From the NCBI GenBank assembly GCA_016748015.1, contig JAAOMT010000468.1, positions 536,998 to 600,997 of the forward strand: 64,000 nt of DNA, in the 5' to 3' direction. Within the stretch, counting starts at the first letter, position 1. Each line of letters starts with the position of its first letter. The DNA comes from Geosiphon pyriformis (Eukaryota; Glomeromycota; Glomeromycetes; Archaeosporales; Geosiphonaceae). The notes under the pieces were generated by a model. That model was given only the letters and a program-made list of their open reading frames with translations. It was not told the DNA's origin and searched no databases. Below, one piece after another: positions 11,999 through 24,480 of the stretch. Both the position numbers and the translations under genes were made by a program.

Positions 11999-12627
11999 AT
12001 GGAAATACCAGATTATATTTACACTATAGCTCAACAATTGTTCTAGGCCTTAAGTCAACAACAGTTAGACATGGAAATTGTTATTAACAACCAAATAATT
12101 TGTTATTAAAACACCCAAAAAAGACAAAGAATACACCATATTAGCGGCCACCAAAGAATGATAAAAACTGAATAGATAACTTAATAGAAAAAATAAAGAA
12201 CACTTTTGGGAAAATATCTATTATAGCACCAACAAAAAAGCTTACAAAAGAAAATTGGAAGCAATAGACAGAACAACTTCCAATATCATATTGCTACTAC
12301 CAGTTAAGTCAAAAGTTGAATATTCAGGAGTTGTATATCAACAAATCCAAGAGAATATTCAACCAAGACATAATACAGCAAATTGAAGAATTTATTGGAA
12401 AGAAAACAAACTTAACACTACATGTTAAAACAATGTACCAATTACACAACATATTTCAGAATTATCCAGAAATACTATTACACTCTAACATGAAAACCAT
12501 AACCATTAACCAATGGGGAAGAATAAACAATACACAAATAAAAGATGTGAGAAACAGAGTTGAACAAACAATACTTGAAAAAAAAGTACTAGAATTAATT
12601 CAAAATGAAGATTTTGACAAAGCTTAA
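11999..12627 (+). pseudogene. Extra 3' ORF (ORF3) of Gypsy family 1, copy 1
   Basis: An additional coding region lies between integrase and the PPT/3' LTR. It starts MEIPDYIYTIAQQLF and ends with an NEDFDKA-stop C-terminus. It aligns with the minus-strand ORF at 61631-62260 (MEITDNIHSLAQQLF... DFNGAQY), about 209 codons. Here stops at 12044, 12106 and later plus a frameshift break the N-terminal half, while 12316-12627 stays open. The last codon change looks like CAA-to-TAA. Mostly helical, polar; no signal peptide or membrane segment seen, so it does not look like an envelope. Function unknown. Confidence 0.75.
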
Positions 12628-12630
12628 TAT

Positions 12631-12646
12631 TAAAAGAAGAAGATAA
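12631..12646 (+). promoter_or_regulatory. Polypurine tract, Gypsy family 1 copy 1
   Basis: TAAAAGAAGAAGATAA directly precedes the 3' LTR and is the expected plus-strand primer. Copy 2 has a comparable AAAAAGAGGGAATAA on the minus strand (61618-61632). Confidence 0.7.
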
Positions 12647-13381
12647 TGTTACTCATAAAAAGAAAACAAATATAGAAAAATAGTAGGCCAATAAGAAAGT
12701 AGTAATTAGCACGTGAGCACATTGCTAAGCAATATAAGCATTGCTTGAAAAATTATAGCACATTGCTTAAGAATGTGAGCAATCTCATAAAACCCAAATT
12801 ATGTATATATAGTAGTAGTATTAAAAGTAGAAAAAACAGACTTTTCAGTTTAGATTTTATCTAAGCAATCTTTTAATTCACAAATATCAATAAATAATTA
12901 TTTACTATTTCAATCCATTCTCCACTATCAACATGAAGTATTGATAGTAATTGATACTTAACCACACTAGAACAATAGCTCTTGATCACAGCTATTGATG
13001 GGATACTAATTTGCAATTGCTTTTGTTATTTTTTTATCTTCTTTTATTTTATTTCTTTTGTTATTTCTGTGATTTTACTAAATTGATTAAAATGTCATAG
13101 TGACTGGTAAAAGACCTGTAAAACAAGGGTAGAACACTCATAGATTTGAGAATAGCTTACCAAAAGGATTACCGACCACTATGCTAAAAAAAAAATTTGA
13201 TGGAATTGTAATTTTAGGAGGCTACTGAAAACAATTGTTAAATCTCTGTCTATTATACAAAGGACTCTACAACAAACCTTCAAATTAATAAAATTTTCAG
13301 ATATCTACACCAGAATACCACTCAAGCACCAAGTTACAAATTTGTTATTTGCTTTAAAATCTCAAATAATCATCTGTAACA
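12647..13381 (+). repeat. 3' LTR of Gypsy family 1, copy 1 (735 bp)
   Basis: It starts TGTTACTCATAAAAAG and ends CATCTGTAACA, clearly homologous to 3551-4386 but with fewer copies of the palindromic U3 unit (12710-12790). A TATA-like ATGTATATATAG lies near 12800. Confidence 0.92.
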
Positions 13382-13405
13382 ATGGCAATATTAAAAATTA
13401 ACTGT

Positions 13406-14276
13406 TGTTACAGATGACTATTTCTGATGTTGGATTAAATAACAAACCCATAATTTGGTGCTCAAATTTAGTTGCAGTTGATAGTAATCTAAAAGTTTGT
13501 GTCTGAAAGATTTGTATCCGAAGGGTTTGGTTGAGTTCTTTGTATAATGGACAGAAATTTAATGGTAATAGTTTTATCCATAGCTTCCTGAAACTGCAGT
13601 TTTATCAATTTCTTTCTCAGCTTGATGGCCAGTATTCTTCCTGGTAAGCTATCTTTAATCGAGTGTTCTACCCTTATTTCTGGGTTTTTTACCAGTCACA
13701 TTTATTCTAACATCAGTACCCCGCATGTTAATTCTCAATAAAGTTAGTAAACAACAATTAAATCAAAGCAAGAAATAAAGAAAAGAAAAGAAAATAAAAA
13801 AAGAAAAGAAATAAGCCAAGGCAATTTGCAAGTTAGTATTCCGTCAATAGTCATGATCAAAAGCTATTGTTCCAGTATGGTTAAGTATCGATTACTATCA
13901 ACATGAAGTGTTGATATTGGCAGCAGGTTTGAGATAATAAACAGTTATTTATTTGTGGTTTGAAAAGTTGTCCAGATAAAATCTAAACTGAAAGGTCTGT
14001 CTTTTTAGCTTCTAATTCTACTGCTATATATACATAATTGAGATTCTTCAATTTCTCAATTCTTCACAACAGAAATTCTGAGATTTCTGGAATCCTGCAA
14101 TTCCTTTGAAAGAAATCCTGGAATTCTGGAATCTTGTGATTTCTTGTGAGAATCCTGTAATTCCTGGAATTCTGCAATTCCTGAGAGGAATCCTAAAATT
14201 CTATATTTTACCATGTCTACTTCTAATTGGTTAATAACTATGCTAATATATATTCCCTATATTTCTATGAGTAATA
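13406..14276 (-). mobile_element. Solo LTR of Gypsy family 1, reversed (871 bp)
   Basis: It runs from TGTTACAGATG (complement of the LTR end) to GAGTAATA (LTR start, one C-to-T change from GAGTAACA) and is flanked by perfect CTGT duplications (13402-13405 and 14277-14280). Removing it, and the preceding full element, rejoins the AT-rich repeat exactly as at 43843-43900. Its U3 carries a GGAATTC(C/T)-type array (14045-14205), unlike copy 1. The complement of a TATA box (CTATATATACAT) is near 14023. Confidence 0.92.
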
Positions 14277-14910
14277 CTGTTTTAAAATTAAACTTTATAA
14301 TAGCCTGGTAAAAAAAAAAGCTTTTTTTATATATTAGATATTAACTTTATTTTGTTAATTTATTAAAAAAATAAAAAAACAATGCTAAACTCTAATAATT
14401 ACAATCAATTAGCTTGAAAAAAAACACAATTATAATAACACAACTATAAAAATAACATCTCTATACTTTATAATTAAAAAACTTAATAAATAAAATTTTA
14501 AATAAATAGACTTTTAAAAACTAATAAATTAATTAGTAATCCAAAACTAATTTATTTAAAAACCATTTAACTTTTATTGCTAAATTACAAATGCTAAATA
14601 TTATAAATATATCTTATTAAGTTTACTTATAATAGTGTTTTTTACTATTTTAATAGGTAATTTAATTATTAATAAGTTAATTTTATGTTTATTTTTGTAT
14701 TTTTTATTAAATAATTTTTAATATTGTAACTTTAATATTTATTTTTAATTAATATATTTAAATAAAACAAACAATAAAACAAACAATAAAACAAAAAATT
14801 ACAAAAAATTACAAATAAATAAAAAGTTAATATTCTGTTAATAATTATAATTAAGAATTATTGTAAATATATATTATTAATATCTTATTTTTTTATTTTG
14901 TATTTTATTA
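14277..14910. repeat. AT-rich interspersed repeat, copy 1 (right part)
   Basis: It continues the repeat split by the two LTR insertions and aligns with about 43870-44204 (shared blocks include AATAGCCT, AAAGCTTTTTTTA and GATATTAACTTTATTTT). After about 14650 the match fades into unassigned AT-rich DNA. No coding signal. Confidence 0.65.
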
Positions 14911-17900
14911 AGTAAAACCCAATTATTATTTAATACATAAAACCAAACTAAATGATTCAAACTAAATACAACTTATATTTATTACATATAATTAGCCATT
15001 TAGATCAGACAAGACAATACTATATATTTATATAAACATGCATACTATTATTTAAACCAGAAAAAAAAGAACATGTTTTGTGTTTACCAAAACTAACAAC
15101 AAAAGACTCAATATTACTAAACTATTAAACCACTTTATCTGACAGTATAGATACTATATTATAAAACAATCTTAATATTAAACCATCATTCTTAACCAAT
15201 CCAGTCTTCTTCATATTTATCCTATATTCAAATTTTACCAGTTATGCTTTAGTGTGATGCAATTCTACCAAATGTCTTACATATTTAATAATAGTAAAGA
15301 CAGTTTTTTTTTTCTATTAAAAACTCTAATAGTCTCTATATATTAATCTTTTAGCATGAAACTTTTACAAATTAATGTATATAGACTTACATCCAAAAAA
15401 CATCCAGAGAATATATGCAAAACAGCAAAGAAAAATAAATTATAAATATCTGTTAATGTAATTCATTGTATAAAAGCTTCAGCCAAAAATTTTTGATAAA
15501 TACCAATATCTTAAGCATAAATAAAATTATAGTTAAACAATTCTATCTTATTACACAACAAACATAACATCAAGATATTTTTTATTATAAATTTTTTTTC
15601 TAATCATTACTAACAGTTGTCTATGTACAGCTTTTATTAAATACATATGCAGATTGGCAGACTTTCTACTAATAAATTCAGAAAGCATATACAAATTAAA
15701 ATACCAAACTTATGTTATAATCATTTAATTTACTTCTTTGATTAGTGCACTTGGAATTACATTATAACTAGAGCCAGCTTTCTATCAAATATAACAAACA
15801 AACCTAAATAAATCCCAAACAAAATGATAAGTGTTGTTAGATACAACTGTGTTTTTAGCTATTAAAAAACATTTATCCACTTTCTCTAACAAAAAAAAGA
15901 GAAAATAAACAGTTTTGTTTATAATCACATTAGTTTTTATATTGTCAGGAATTTTTGAATGATCTTTAATCTTTATCTAATTTACAATAAAATCTTTATT
16001 TCTAATCAGATTAGCAATATGTCTTTTTTCTATTTAGCATTAATTACAAAAATCTGGTGTAGTTAATATTGTTTTAAATACATATGTATTAATAACAACT
16101 TGGCTGTTTAAATGCAAAATAACTACACAAAAAAATAGAACACACTTTAAAAACAAAACAACAGTCTATAATTCGGCCATAGTAGAAAACAAAAGTCTAT
16201 GCACTCTGATATTAATACCATATTTACAACTAAAAAGTAAGCAGCAGCTCTACTAACAACATTAGCAAAACCAGTATTTTTCAAAAATTCATCTGTATAA
16301 ACTTTTATTAAGCCAGACCAAATCTTATGCAAACAATCTGCACATTAGAAAACTCTTTTAATTTCAAAATGTTCAAGCCAAACAATTAAACTGTCTTAGC
16401 TAAATCAATCAACAAAAAATCTTTATTGTGCAAAAATTTTGACACAATCTCAAATCAATAAAGCATAAAGTCTTTAAGATCTAATTTTTTCTATCAATAA
16501 AAAGTTTTTTAGTTCATTATATTGCTCTTCTTATCTAAAAGTCTATTACTAAATACAACTTCAAATTGCTTTAAAGAACAAACAAAACTAAGATACAAGG
16601 CCTTTTTCAAAATAATTAACATTAAAAACTCACTAGAATTATAAAATATATTGGGCAAATTGTTTATTAAAGACAACTTACAGTCCAAAAAAATTTTCTC
16701 CACCCCAGCCAAAAAATTTTTCACCAGACTAACATGTAACTTGATAAAAAACTGCAAAAAATTCAAAGGAATCCAACCCAAAATCTGCAAATCCAAGAAT
16801 TTGTGGTTAAATAAATGTCCAAGAATATTTGAAACATTAAAACACAGCTAATTTTTTTTCAGACTGTACTTGCTTAAATGAGTTTAAATTATACAGAAAA
16901 GAATAATGCAAAGCCTTATTAGAAAAATCACATGGCAAACAGACTTTAAACTTGAGATTTTTTTTAATTATAACATTTTATTTGTAATATACATTAGATA
17001 AAACAAAACTAAACTAAGTTTTATAATTGACTATGGATTGTAAAATAACTGATACCATATAAGAAAACTGCTTATTTATAATAGCTTTCTTGAATACTAT
17101 GTTAACAAAAAATTAAATATCAAAATGAATCTTGGCCAGACTTGGCTTGAACAACTTTTTAGTAAACAAAAAAATCCTTAAATATCTGTAAGCTTTATCT
17201 TTTCTGGCTATTAAAATTGGTAAGTTACTGATACTTAAAGAAGTAATCTTAATATTCTGATTAATTAAAATAGTTACTATCTTTTTATTATTAATAAAAA
17301 TATTATTAATTGAAAAAAATTTATTAACAATGTTTAAAGCATACTGTGTAGAAGATTAATAATCTACAATCCAAATCATATTGTTTATAAATACACTAGC
17401 AGCAAAAAAAGACAATATCTTATTACTATTTTTTATTTTGTTTGTTTTGGTCACAAACTTAATATCAATATAGTATTTACATAAATGCTTATGTTTTTTA
17501 ATCTTATATAAAAGTGGATTATAGAAAATTCTTCAAAAAAGAAATGAGAAAACTTTCTTTTAGTTCAATTTATCATGTTCTTTGTAGTTATTTGAGAGGC
17601 CAAAATTAGTCATTATCTTATTGATTTTGTTTTCATATATGCTGCCAAAAAACTCAATAAATTGTTTACATATTTTGATCTATTATAAACTGGCTCTTAA
17701 GTAGTATTATTCAACTAAATTATAAGCTTTGCACATATTTTGCAGAACCAACCAGATTTTCTTATTTTTTTTCAAAGTATTCTTAATTACTAATCTAACA
17801 GCAAATACAAAAAACTGAGTAGAAGTATCTTTTAAAACCAAAAAATTATCATCACAGAAAACACCAAACTTGTTATATGCAGATAAAATTCAATTAGAGA

Positions 17901-19310
17901 GAATCTTGGAAAGAATCTTTCTGGTTGTTTTAATCAAAGCAATAGATTAGATGTTTATAATAACTCTATTCCATTCATAAGACTTAGAAATCATCAAAAT
18001 CCAAGCTTTTTTTTATAAAACAAAAATACTGCTAAGAAACAAACACATATTCAGCAATTTAAGAAAACATTTTACTATATTATTAACATTATACTTCTAA
18101 AGTTTATTAAAAATACTGAACAAACCAGTAGTCTTGTCATTAAGTAAACCATTAATTATCAAGAACAATTTTTTTATACCAATTTTATTTATTATTTCAG
18201 AAAAAGTATCATTATTTACATAACTTAATAATGTATATTGGTGTGCTCAGAGTTTAGATATTACCAGAAATACAGCTTATTTTCTTATTCAATTTTCCAT
18301 AATTCTATTAATACTAAGCTTGACTTCTTCCAGTTCTAAAACCAGCTTACTTTTAACAACTAAATAATCCAAAAATATCTTGTAAAAAGACTTATCCAAA
18401 ATATTTTTTATTATACTTTCTTTATTAGAACAAAAACTTTCTATGTGTTTCTTAATAGCTTATTTAATAGATACTTTTTCAGCCAATTTTAATTTATGAA
18501 GCTTAGATTTTTTGTATTTTTTCCAAACCAATAATAAATACTTAAGAATATTTATTGATTTTTCTTCTTTTTAAATTAATTCTATAATCCTAAGAGCCTT
18601 AACACTATTCAAAGTTGATTATTTTTTGACAAGACAGTTAAACTTAGAGATATTATTCAAGCTTAACTTCTTAATAATTTTGGCAATTAGCAATTCCAAT
18701 CCAAAAAACTTAGAAGACTGCCTGTTTCTTAAACACTAAAATGTACTGAACCAATGTTTAAAAAACATTTTATTAGCCGAATTTACCACTATTTCTCTCA
18801 ATAACTTTCATATAGCATCTAAATTTGCACTAGTTTTTGTTTTTGAAAATCTGTTTACTATTGCTGAAAGCTTAACAGAGAAATATTCTTTAAAATATAT
18901 CTATTTAGCACTATTTGCATCATTAATTTTAAACTTTCAATAATTTTTGTTAGCTTGCTTATATATGTTGTTTAAACAGATATCTAAGAAACCACCTAAA
19001 CTAATTAAAACCAAAACAATCTTGTGATTAGTATCAAAGAAGCCAAATGCAATATTAATTCTATAACTAGCAATTACAGATGACAAACTTTTACTCATAA
19101 ATATATAATTTATAATCTTTTTGACATCTTTTAAATTGCTTTAAGTAGGAGTTTTAATTAGTAGATATCTATTAAATAAGTTGATCAAACTTAAATTTGA
19201 ACAAAACTTAAAACTTGCATTTTTTTTGACTCATTTTTATTGAAGTTACTACTCAAAATAACAAAAGTGTTAAAGTTAACTGTTTTAACAATAAAAGAGT
19301 TAGTTTAAAA
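14911..19310 (-). pseudogene. LINE-B, heavily GC-to-AT mutated copy
   Basis: Read on the minus strand this follows the LINE-B copy at 55621-60000 block by block. The 3' end (AGTAAAACCCAATTATTATTT against AGTAAAGCCCAACTACTATCT, plus-strand view) is at 14911. The RT catalytic region is near 17380-17400 (both Asp codons of FVDD now Asn) and the endonuclease region (GNFNENG equivalent) is near 19230. Differences are overwhelmingly G-to-A and C-to-T, leaving dozens of stops and no ORF longer than about 95 codons. The 5' end fades near 19310. Confidence 0.82.
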
Positions 19311-19756
19311 TACTTTATTATTATATTGTACTAAATAGCAAATAAATTTTATTTATTAATTAAATTAAAAAAAAATACTTTAAAATAAATAATTTGTTAA
19401 AAATTTAATTATTTTTATTAATAATATTAAAAATAACTAAAATTTTTAGCAATAATAATTAAAATATGTTATTATTACTTTTAGTTTTTAAGTTAAATTA
19501 ATAATATAATTGTTAAAATTAATATTTTAAAAAATATATATTTAATAAAAAATGTAAATTATTTGGTTTTAAATTATAATTTTTTTTTTTAAGCTTTTAT
19601 AATTGGTCTTAAAATTTTTAAAAATTATTTTATTAATATAAAATTATATATATAAAAGCCATTGTTTTTTTGGCTTTTTTTATTATTATTAATTAATTTT
19701 AAGTTGACTTTTTTGGAATTAAAATTGGCCAAATTGGATTTTTTTTTATTATTATG
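19311..19756. other. AT-rich DNA, no assignable feature
   Basis: Extremely AT-rich, with long T and A runs. It separates the mutated LINE-B from the 3' end of LINE-A'. I see no ORF, LTR terminus or RNA gene. Confidence 0.5.
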
Positions 19757-22655
19757 TTTAATGAGTAAGGTCCAAATATTACCTAGAACTATACATCAAT
19801 GAAATGATCTAAACTAGGTGTGAATCATGAATTTTACCACATGTGACCAGCCACTCAAGCCAGTTAGGACAACACTATGCAACTATATTAACAGACACCA
19901 GATCATCAATGCCTGAAAAAAATGAACAAGACTTACAAAAACCAAAAAAAACACCAAAGGCTTTAGTAATACCAAGCAATTTAACCACACCAGCTGAAAA
20001 CCTCGAAACCAAACCAGAAACTGGGATGACAAACAACCCGTTTACTGAGATCAAACCATTTTTTTCCATAAAAGCACGATGCTTGGCATAGACCAACCAA
20101 ATATTATTCCTAAAAGCGGAACATATAGAGTGCACAAAATCAGTAATTTTAACACCAGCAATCTTGGGGTCATGGAAAACAGTAACAGTCTCTTGAAGCC
20201 AATCATTGAAAACAAAACCCTTGTAAAGAGCCAAGAAAACCAGTAAATCCGAAGCACAGGTCAACATCAACTGCAACACAACCGAAGAGGGAAAAAAGAG
20301 CCCAGAAAGCAACCTCCAAGAAGACATGCAGGATTCCAGAATCTGACGATGAGCCAAATCATCAACCACACAAGAAAACACATGATCAGAAACCTCTATC
20401 TCACCACAATACAGACACAGAACACTAGGGTAACATTTATTGTAAATGCGCCTCCAAATAGCCACAGAAAGCTGATGGTACAAAGCCTTCATAAGATAAG
20501 TATGAGTATCAGCTGTGAGCCTACTAGTGAAACCAGTGGCCATATACAAATCAGAATGTCAAACCCTAAAAGAGCTAAGCCAGTCAACATCCAAATGCAA
20601 ACTACTAGCCAGAAATCCAGAACCAGAACCAATTTCCCAGCATGCATGACAAACTGCATGACAAATATCTTGAACAAAGTGTCTAGAATTACCAAAAACA
20701 ACACCACCATTTGCCAACAAAAAATGTCCATCTATGCGAAAAGAAAAATACCAACCAGATAGAAAAGCAGCACCAGCAATGCTATCAGCATAATTATTCT
20801 TTGAAATGCCAGAGTGGCCCTTAACTTTGTGCCAGCTAACTCTCAAATTCTTACTGTGAATAACATTCCGAATATGCTAATGCTCAACCCAACATCAATT
20901 GCAAAGGTCAGGGCACACTAGATTCAACTCAGACTTATAAGCATCTAAAGCTGCTTGACTATCCAAAAACAAATTAATAGAATGAGCTGCAGGCACGCAC
21001 TTCAAAGCCAACGCTATAGCCTGTAACTCCACCAAAGTAGATAACACTAAATCTTGAACACCGACACCTACACCCAAATCAATGTCTTCAAAAAAAACAG
21101 CTGCCCCAGCTCTACAATCAACTGTGCCCAAATTCCTCAAAGAACCATCCATATATACTGACAAACTATCAACATTAACCTGAGAAAAATGATTGTAGAT
21201 GGACACAAAATTATCAGATTCACAAAAATTAAGAGGACCAGCACCAACTGAGGCCATGGAAAAGGAATGAGAAGCCACAAAAAATGCAACAGAAGGTCTG
21301 AACCAATCAGGAACCAGGCCATGAGAGTTCAGCCTCTTCTACCACTTGAAGGTGCACCAGCTAAAAACAACACCATGTCAATTATGAAGCTAATTTACGA
21401 AGACAATGCCAAAATGCTGGAGAGAAGATAAAAACTTGAAAAACAAAGACTCGCCAAAAACAATAGACATAGGGATCCCATCGCGAAACCGAAAAGCACT
21501 GGTCAAAGAGCCACCCAAAAACAAATTGCAATCAAGAAGAATGTGAATCATACCAGCCAAGAAATTATTAGAAACACTAACATAAATACAAACAGGAGAG
21601 ATCAGTGAGTAAACAGGCCACCAACACAGAATCTGTAAATCATGTGATCTGTGACTGGACAGATGTCCCAAAATCCCACCAGAGTTTGCAAAACTAATAA
21701 GCAAAGTCATTTTACTCTCAGATTGACACTGTAAAAACAACTTTAAACCATAAAAAGAAGGATGGTAAATAGTATCACTAGGAAAATCCAGCGGGAGACC
21801 AGCTTTTAGCTTCAAGCCTCTGTAAATCAGAGCATTCCATTTATTATACACACCAACAGGAATATAGCTGAACTGCATTTTGTAGCTGATTATGGGATAG
21901 AGAACTGCTAACACCAAATACAAGAATTGCTTATTTGAAACCACCTTCCTCAGAACCAAATTGGTAAAGAAATAAATATCCGAATGTGTTTTAGCCAAAC
22001 TAGGTTTTGAAAGACCCTCAGTCAACAAAAAAATACCAAGATACTGATAAGATTCCCCTTTATGGACAACTGAAATAGGCAAACCACTAATAAAAAGAAA
22101 CGGAACACTGACCTTGCAATTAATTGGAATGACCACAGTTTTGTCATTATTAATTGAAATGTTATTGACTCTAAAAAATTCACTAGCAATGTCGAGAATG
22201 TGCTGAGTAGCAGCCTGACTGCCACCAACCCAAATAGTATTATCAACAAAGGCACCAGCAGTGAAAAAGGAAGAAAGCCCAGCCTAAGACTCAGTGTGAC
22301 CACTTTTAAAAACAAAATAAGAATTGAGCCTATAACCACACACACTTCCTTAACACTTGACTTTACACAAAAGAGGATCATAAAATATGTACCACAGCAA
22401 AAAGGAAAAAACTTCTTCTTGGTCCAACCCATTAAACACTCAGTAACCATCAGTCAAACCAAAATCTGTTATGACACGGTTGGTTCGGTTCTTATGAATA
22501 CTACCAAAAAAGCAAACAAATTTACTACACATTTTGATCTTGACCAAACTCCTCTCAAGATGCTTCCAGCCAACTAAATAATATGTCTTTCGCATGTCCT
22601 GTAAAACAAGCCAAAGTTCTCGGTTCTTTTCCAAAGCATCCTTAATTACCAAGCC
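19757..22655 (-). pseudogene. LINE-A' copy, 5'-truncated (RT, RNase H, zinc finger)
   Basis: A minus-strand ORF2 fragment. It enters in the RT (VIKDALEKNRELWLVLQD near 22640). The catalytic box reads FVDN (complement of 22230-22252), so the second Asp of FVDD is lost. The C-terminal RT/thumb region is 22136-21390. RNase H is at about 21170-20900 with YMDGS, VELQAIALAL and FLDSQAAL, so all three acidic residues are visible. The C-terminal zinc motif CLYCGEIEVSDHVFSC is near 20430-20380. The conserved 3' UTR ends near 19757. Several frameshifts separate these blocks. The 5' end stops abruptly at about 22655, a typical LINE truncation. Confidence 0.9.
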
Positions 22656-22917
22656 TTGAATTTGCTAATTAGATTTATTGTTAAATTTATTGATTTTTTG
22701 GTTATTTTAATTATAAAGTTAATAAATGTTTTTTTTTTAAAATAAAAAAAGATTTTTAATTAAAATATATTATTAAAAATTAAAAGATTGTTATTAGTTT
22801 AATAAAAGTTTTAAGTACTTAATATTAAGTTTAATATAAATAAAACTATTATTTAAATGGTTAATTTAGTTTTTAATAACAATAATTTAATTGTAATTAT
22901 GTATAAAATAACAATGA
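22656..22917. other. AT-rich spacer between two LINE insertions
   Basis: About 260 bp of very AT-rich sequence without recognisable coding or terminal motifs. Confidence 0.5.
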
Positions 22918-23890
22918 ATGTTTTCTATGTGCTGGTGGTATGGCAGTTTCTGGTAATTCTAGACACTTTGTTCGTGATGTTTTCCAGTCAGTTCATTAAG
23001 CTCGTTGGGAGGTTGGAATAGGTTCTCGTGTTGTAAATGATAGTTTGTGTGCTGATATCAATTGGTCTAAGTCTTCTATGGTGTGGCACCCCAATTCTCA
23101 CTTGGCATCTGGTTTTACTAATATGCGCACAGCAGGCTGTTATACTTACTTTATAAAGGCTCTCCATCATCGGCTTCCTGTTGCTGTGCGCAAGCATTTA
23201 TATGATAGGAGATACCCCAGTGTGGTTTGTCTGTTCTGTGGTAATGTTGAAACCTTGGATCATGTCTTTTTATGTCTTTAGGATGCCATTGGCCGTGCTC
23301 ATTTATTGGGCACTCATGCTTCAGCTTGGGAGGCTTTTTCTGGTCTATCTTGCTCTTTTTCATGTGTCTTACAGGCTTTGGCTTCTTGTGTTTCTGAAGT
23401 TGGAGTTGGTGTTGCTCTGTGTAAAGACTTTGTTTTCGATGAATGGTTTCATGAGTTGGTCTTGGTTTTTAAAGATTCTAAGGAGGGTACTAAAAGAATT
23501 GTGAGCTTTGTGCATGAGTTCTGTCTTGCATTTCGGGATGATATTTGGTTGGTCCGTGCCAAACACTGAGTGTTTATGGAAAAGCACGGTTTGATTCCGC
23601 ATGATGGCTCCACTCCTGCTTCTGTTTCTGGTTTGCCTATGGTGTTTTCGGCTGGTGTGGTTAGATTGCTGAGAGTGGCTGAGGCTTTTGGAGTTGGTTT
23701 CGGGTTTCATAAGTTTTGTCCATTTTTTTCAGGTATTGGAGATTTGGTTTCTGTGCATATAGGTGTATAGTGTAGTCCTGACTGGCCTGAGTGACTGGTC
23801 ACATGTAGAAAGCACATGATTTGCACCTAGTTTAGATCATTTGTATGATGTATAGCACTAGGTCGTGTTTAGACCTCACTCATTAAAATA
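22918..23890 (+). pseudogene. LINE-A ORF2 C-terminus, young 5'-truncated copy
   Basis: Nearly identical to 41850-42825 of the large LINE-A copy, including the zinc motif (CLFCGNVETLDHVFLC, near 23220-23270), the ORF2 C-terminus (FMEKHGLIPHDGS) and the 3' UTR with the ATCATTTGTATGAT hairpin. It keeps the same in-frame TGA just before (V/A)FMEKHG (23566 here, 42492 there). A TAG at about 23279 and a small frameshift follow the zinc motif. It ends in an A/T-rich tail (TTAAAATAAAATAAAAT). Dead on arrival by truncation. Confidence 0.9.
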
Positions 23891-24480
23891 AAAAAATTAA
23901 AATAAAATAAAATAACTGTTTTAAATAAATTTACTTTGATAAATTCAATATAATTTGGTTTTAATTAGTTAAATAACTAATTATATATAATTTACTACTA
24001 TTTATAAGATTTTTAAATATTATATTATACTTAATATTTAAATTATATTTTATTAAAATATAATAAAAATAAAATTTCAAATTTTTTATATTTAAAAATA
24101 TTAAATATATTAATAAAATTAATAAAATTAATTTGTTTATTGCTGTTTTTTTAAAATTATTGAATTTTATTGTTTATTAAATGTTATTTATATTGAAAAT
24201 TTTAAAATAATTAATATTAAATACTTTTAATAAGAATTGTTTTGTTAATATAAAATTTTGTTATTGTATTACAATTCATAAAATATATTAAGCTATATAA
24301 CTTGGAATATATGTCTTACTTTATTGTAAGCCACTTAAAAAAAAAGTCATTTTATTTAATGAGAAAATCATAAAAATTACTCTCCTAATTTAAACCTTCA
24401 TATATCAGATTTTGGGATGGTTGAGACACTTTGCATATGCCCGAGAATTTAATAGTATGTTTCTGATTTTTTCCTAATCT
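23891..24480. other. AT-rich DNA and 3' flank of DBP6
   Basis: AT-rich without ORFs up to about 24300. The last ~120 bp before the DBP6 stop become more complex and probably hold its 3' UTR. No transposon boundary is visible. Confidence 0.5.

Larger units (their letters stand above)
3551..13381 (+). mobile_element. Ty3/Gypsy family 1 retrotransposon, copy 1 (9.8 kb, decayed)
   Basis: This is a complete-length LTR element with LTRs at both ends, PBS, gag, protease, Cys-rich spacer, dUTPase, RT, RNase H, integrase, an extra 3' ORF and a PPT. The order PR-RT-RNase H-IN places it in Ty3/Gypsy. The target duplication is ATAG (3547-3550) and ATGG (13382-13385). The paralogous unoccupied site at about 43843 reads GAAATAGCAACATT, which confirms both boundaries and a 4-bp duplication. 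Many CAA/CAG-to-stop and TGG/CGA-to-stop changes, plus frameshifts, make it non-autonomous. Confidence 0.93.

Noticed and set aside
22880-23910. A target-site duplication (ATAAAATAAC) around the truncated LINE-A
   Set aside because: The words are too simple in this AT-rich context and not flush with the ends.
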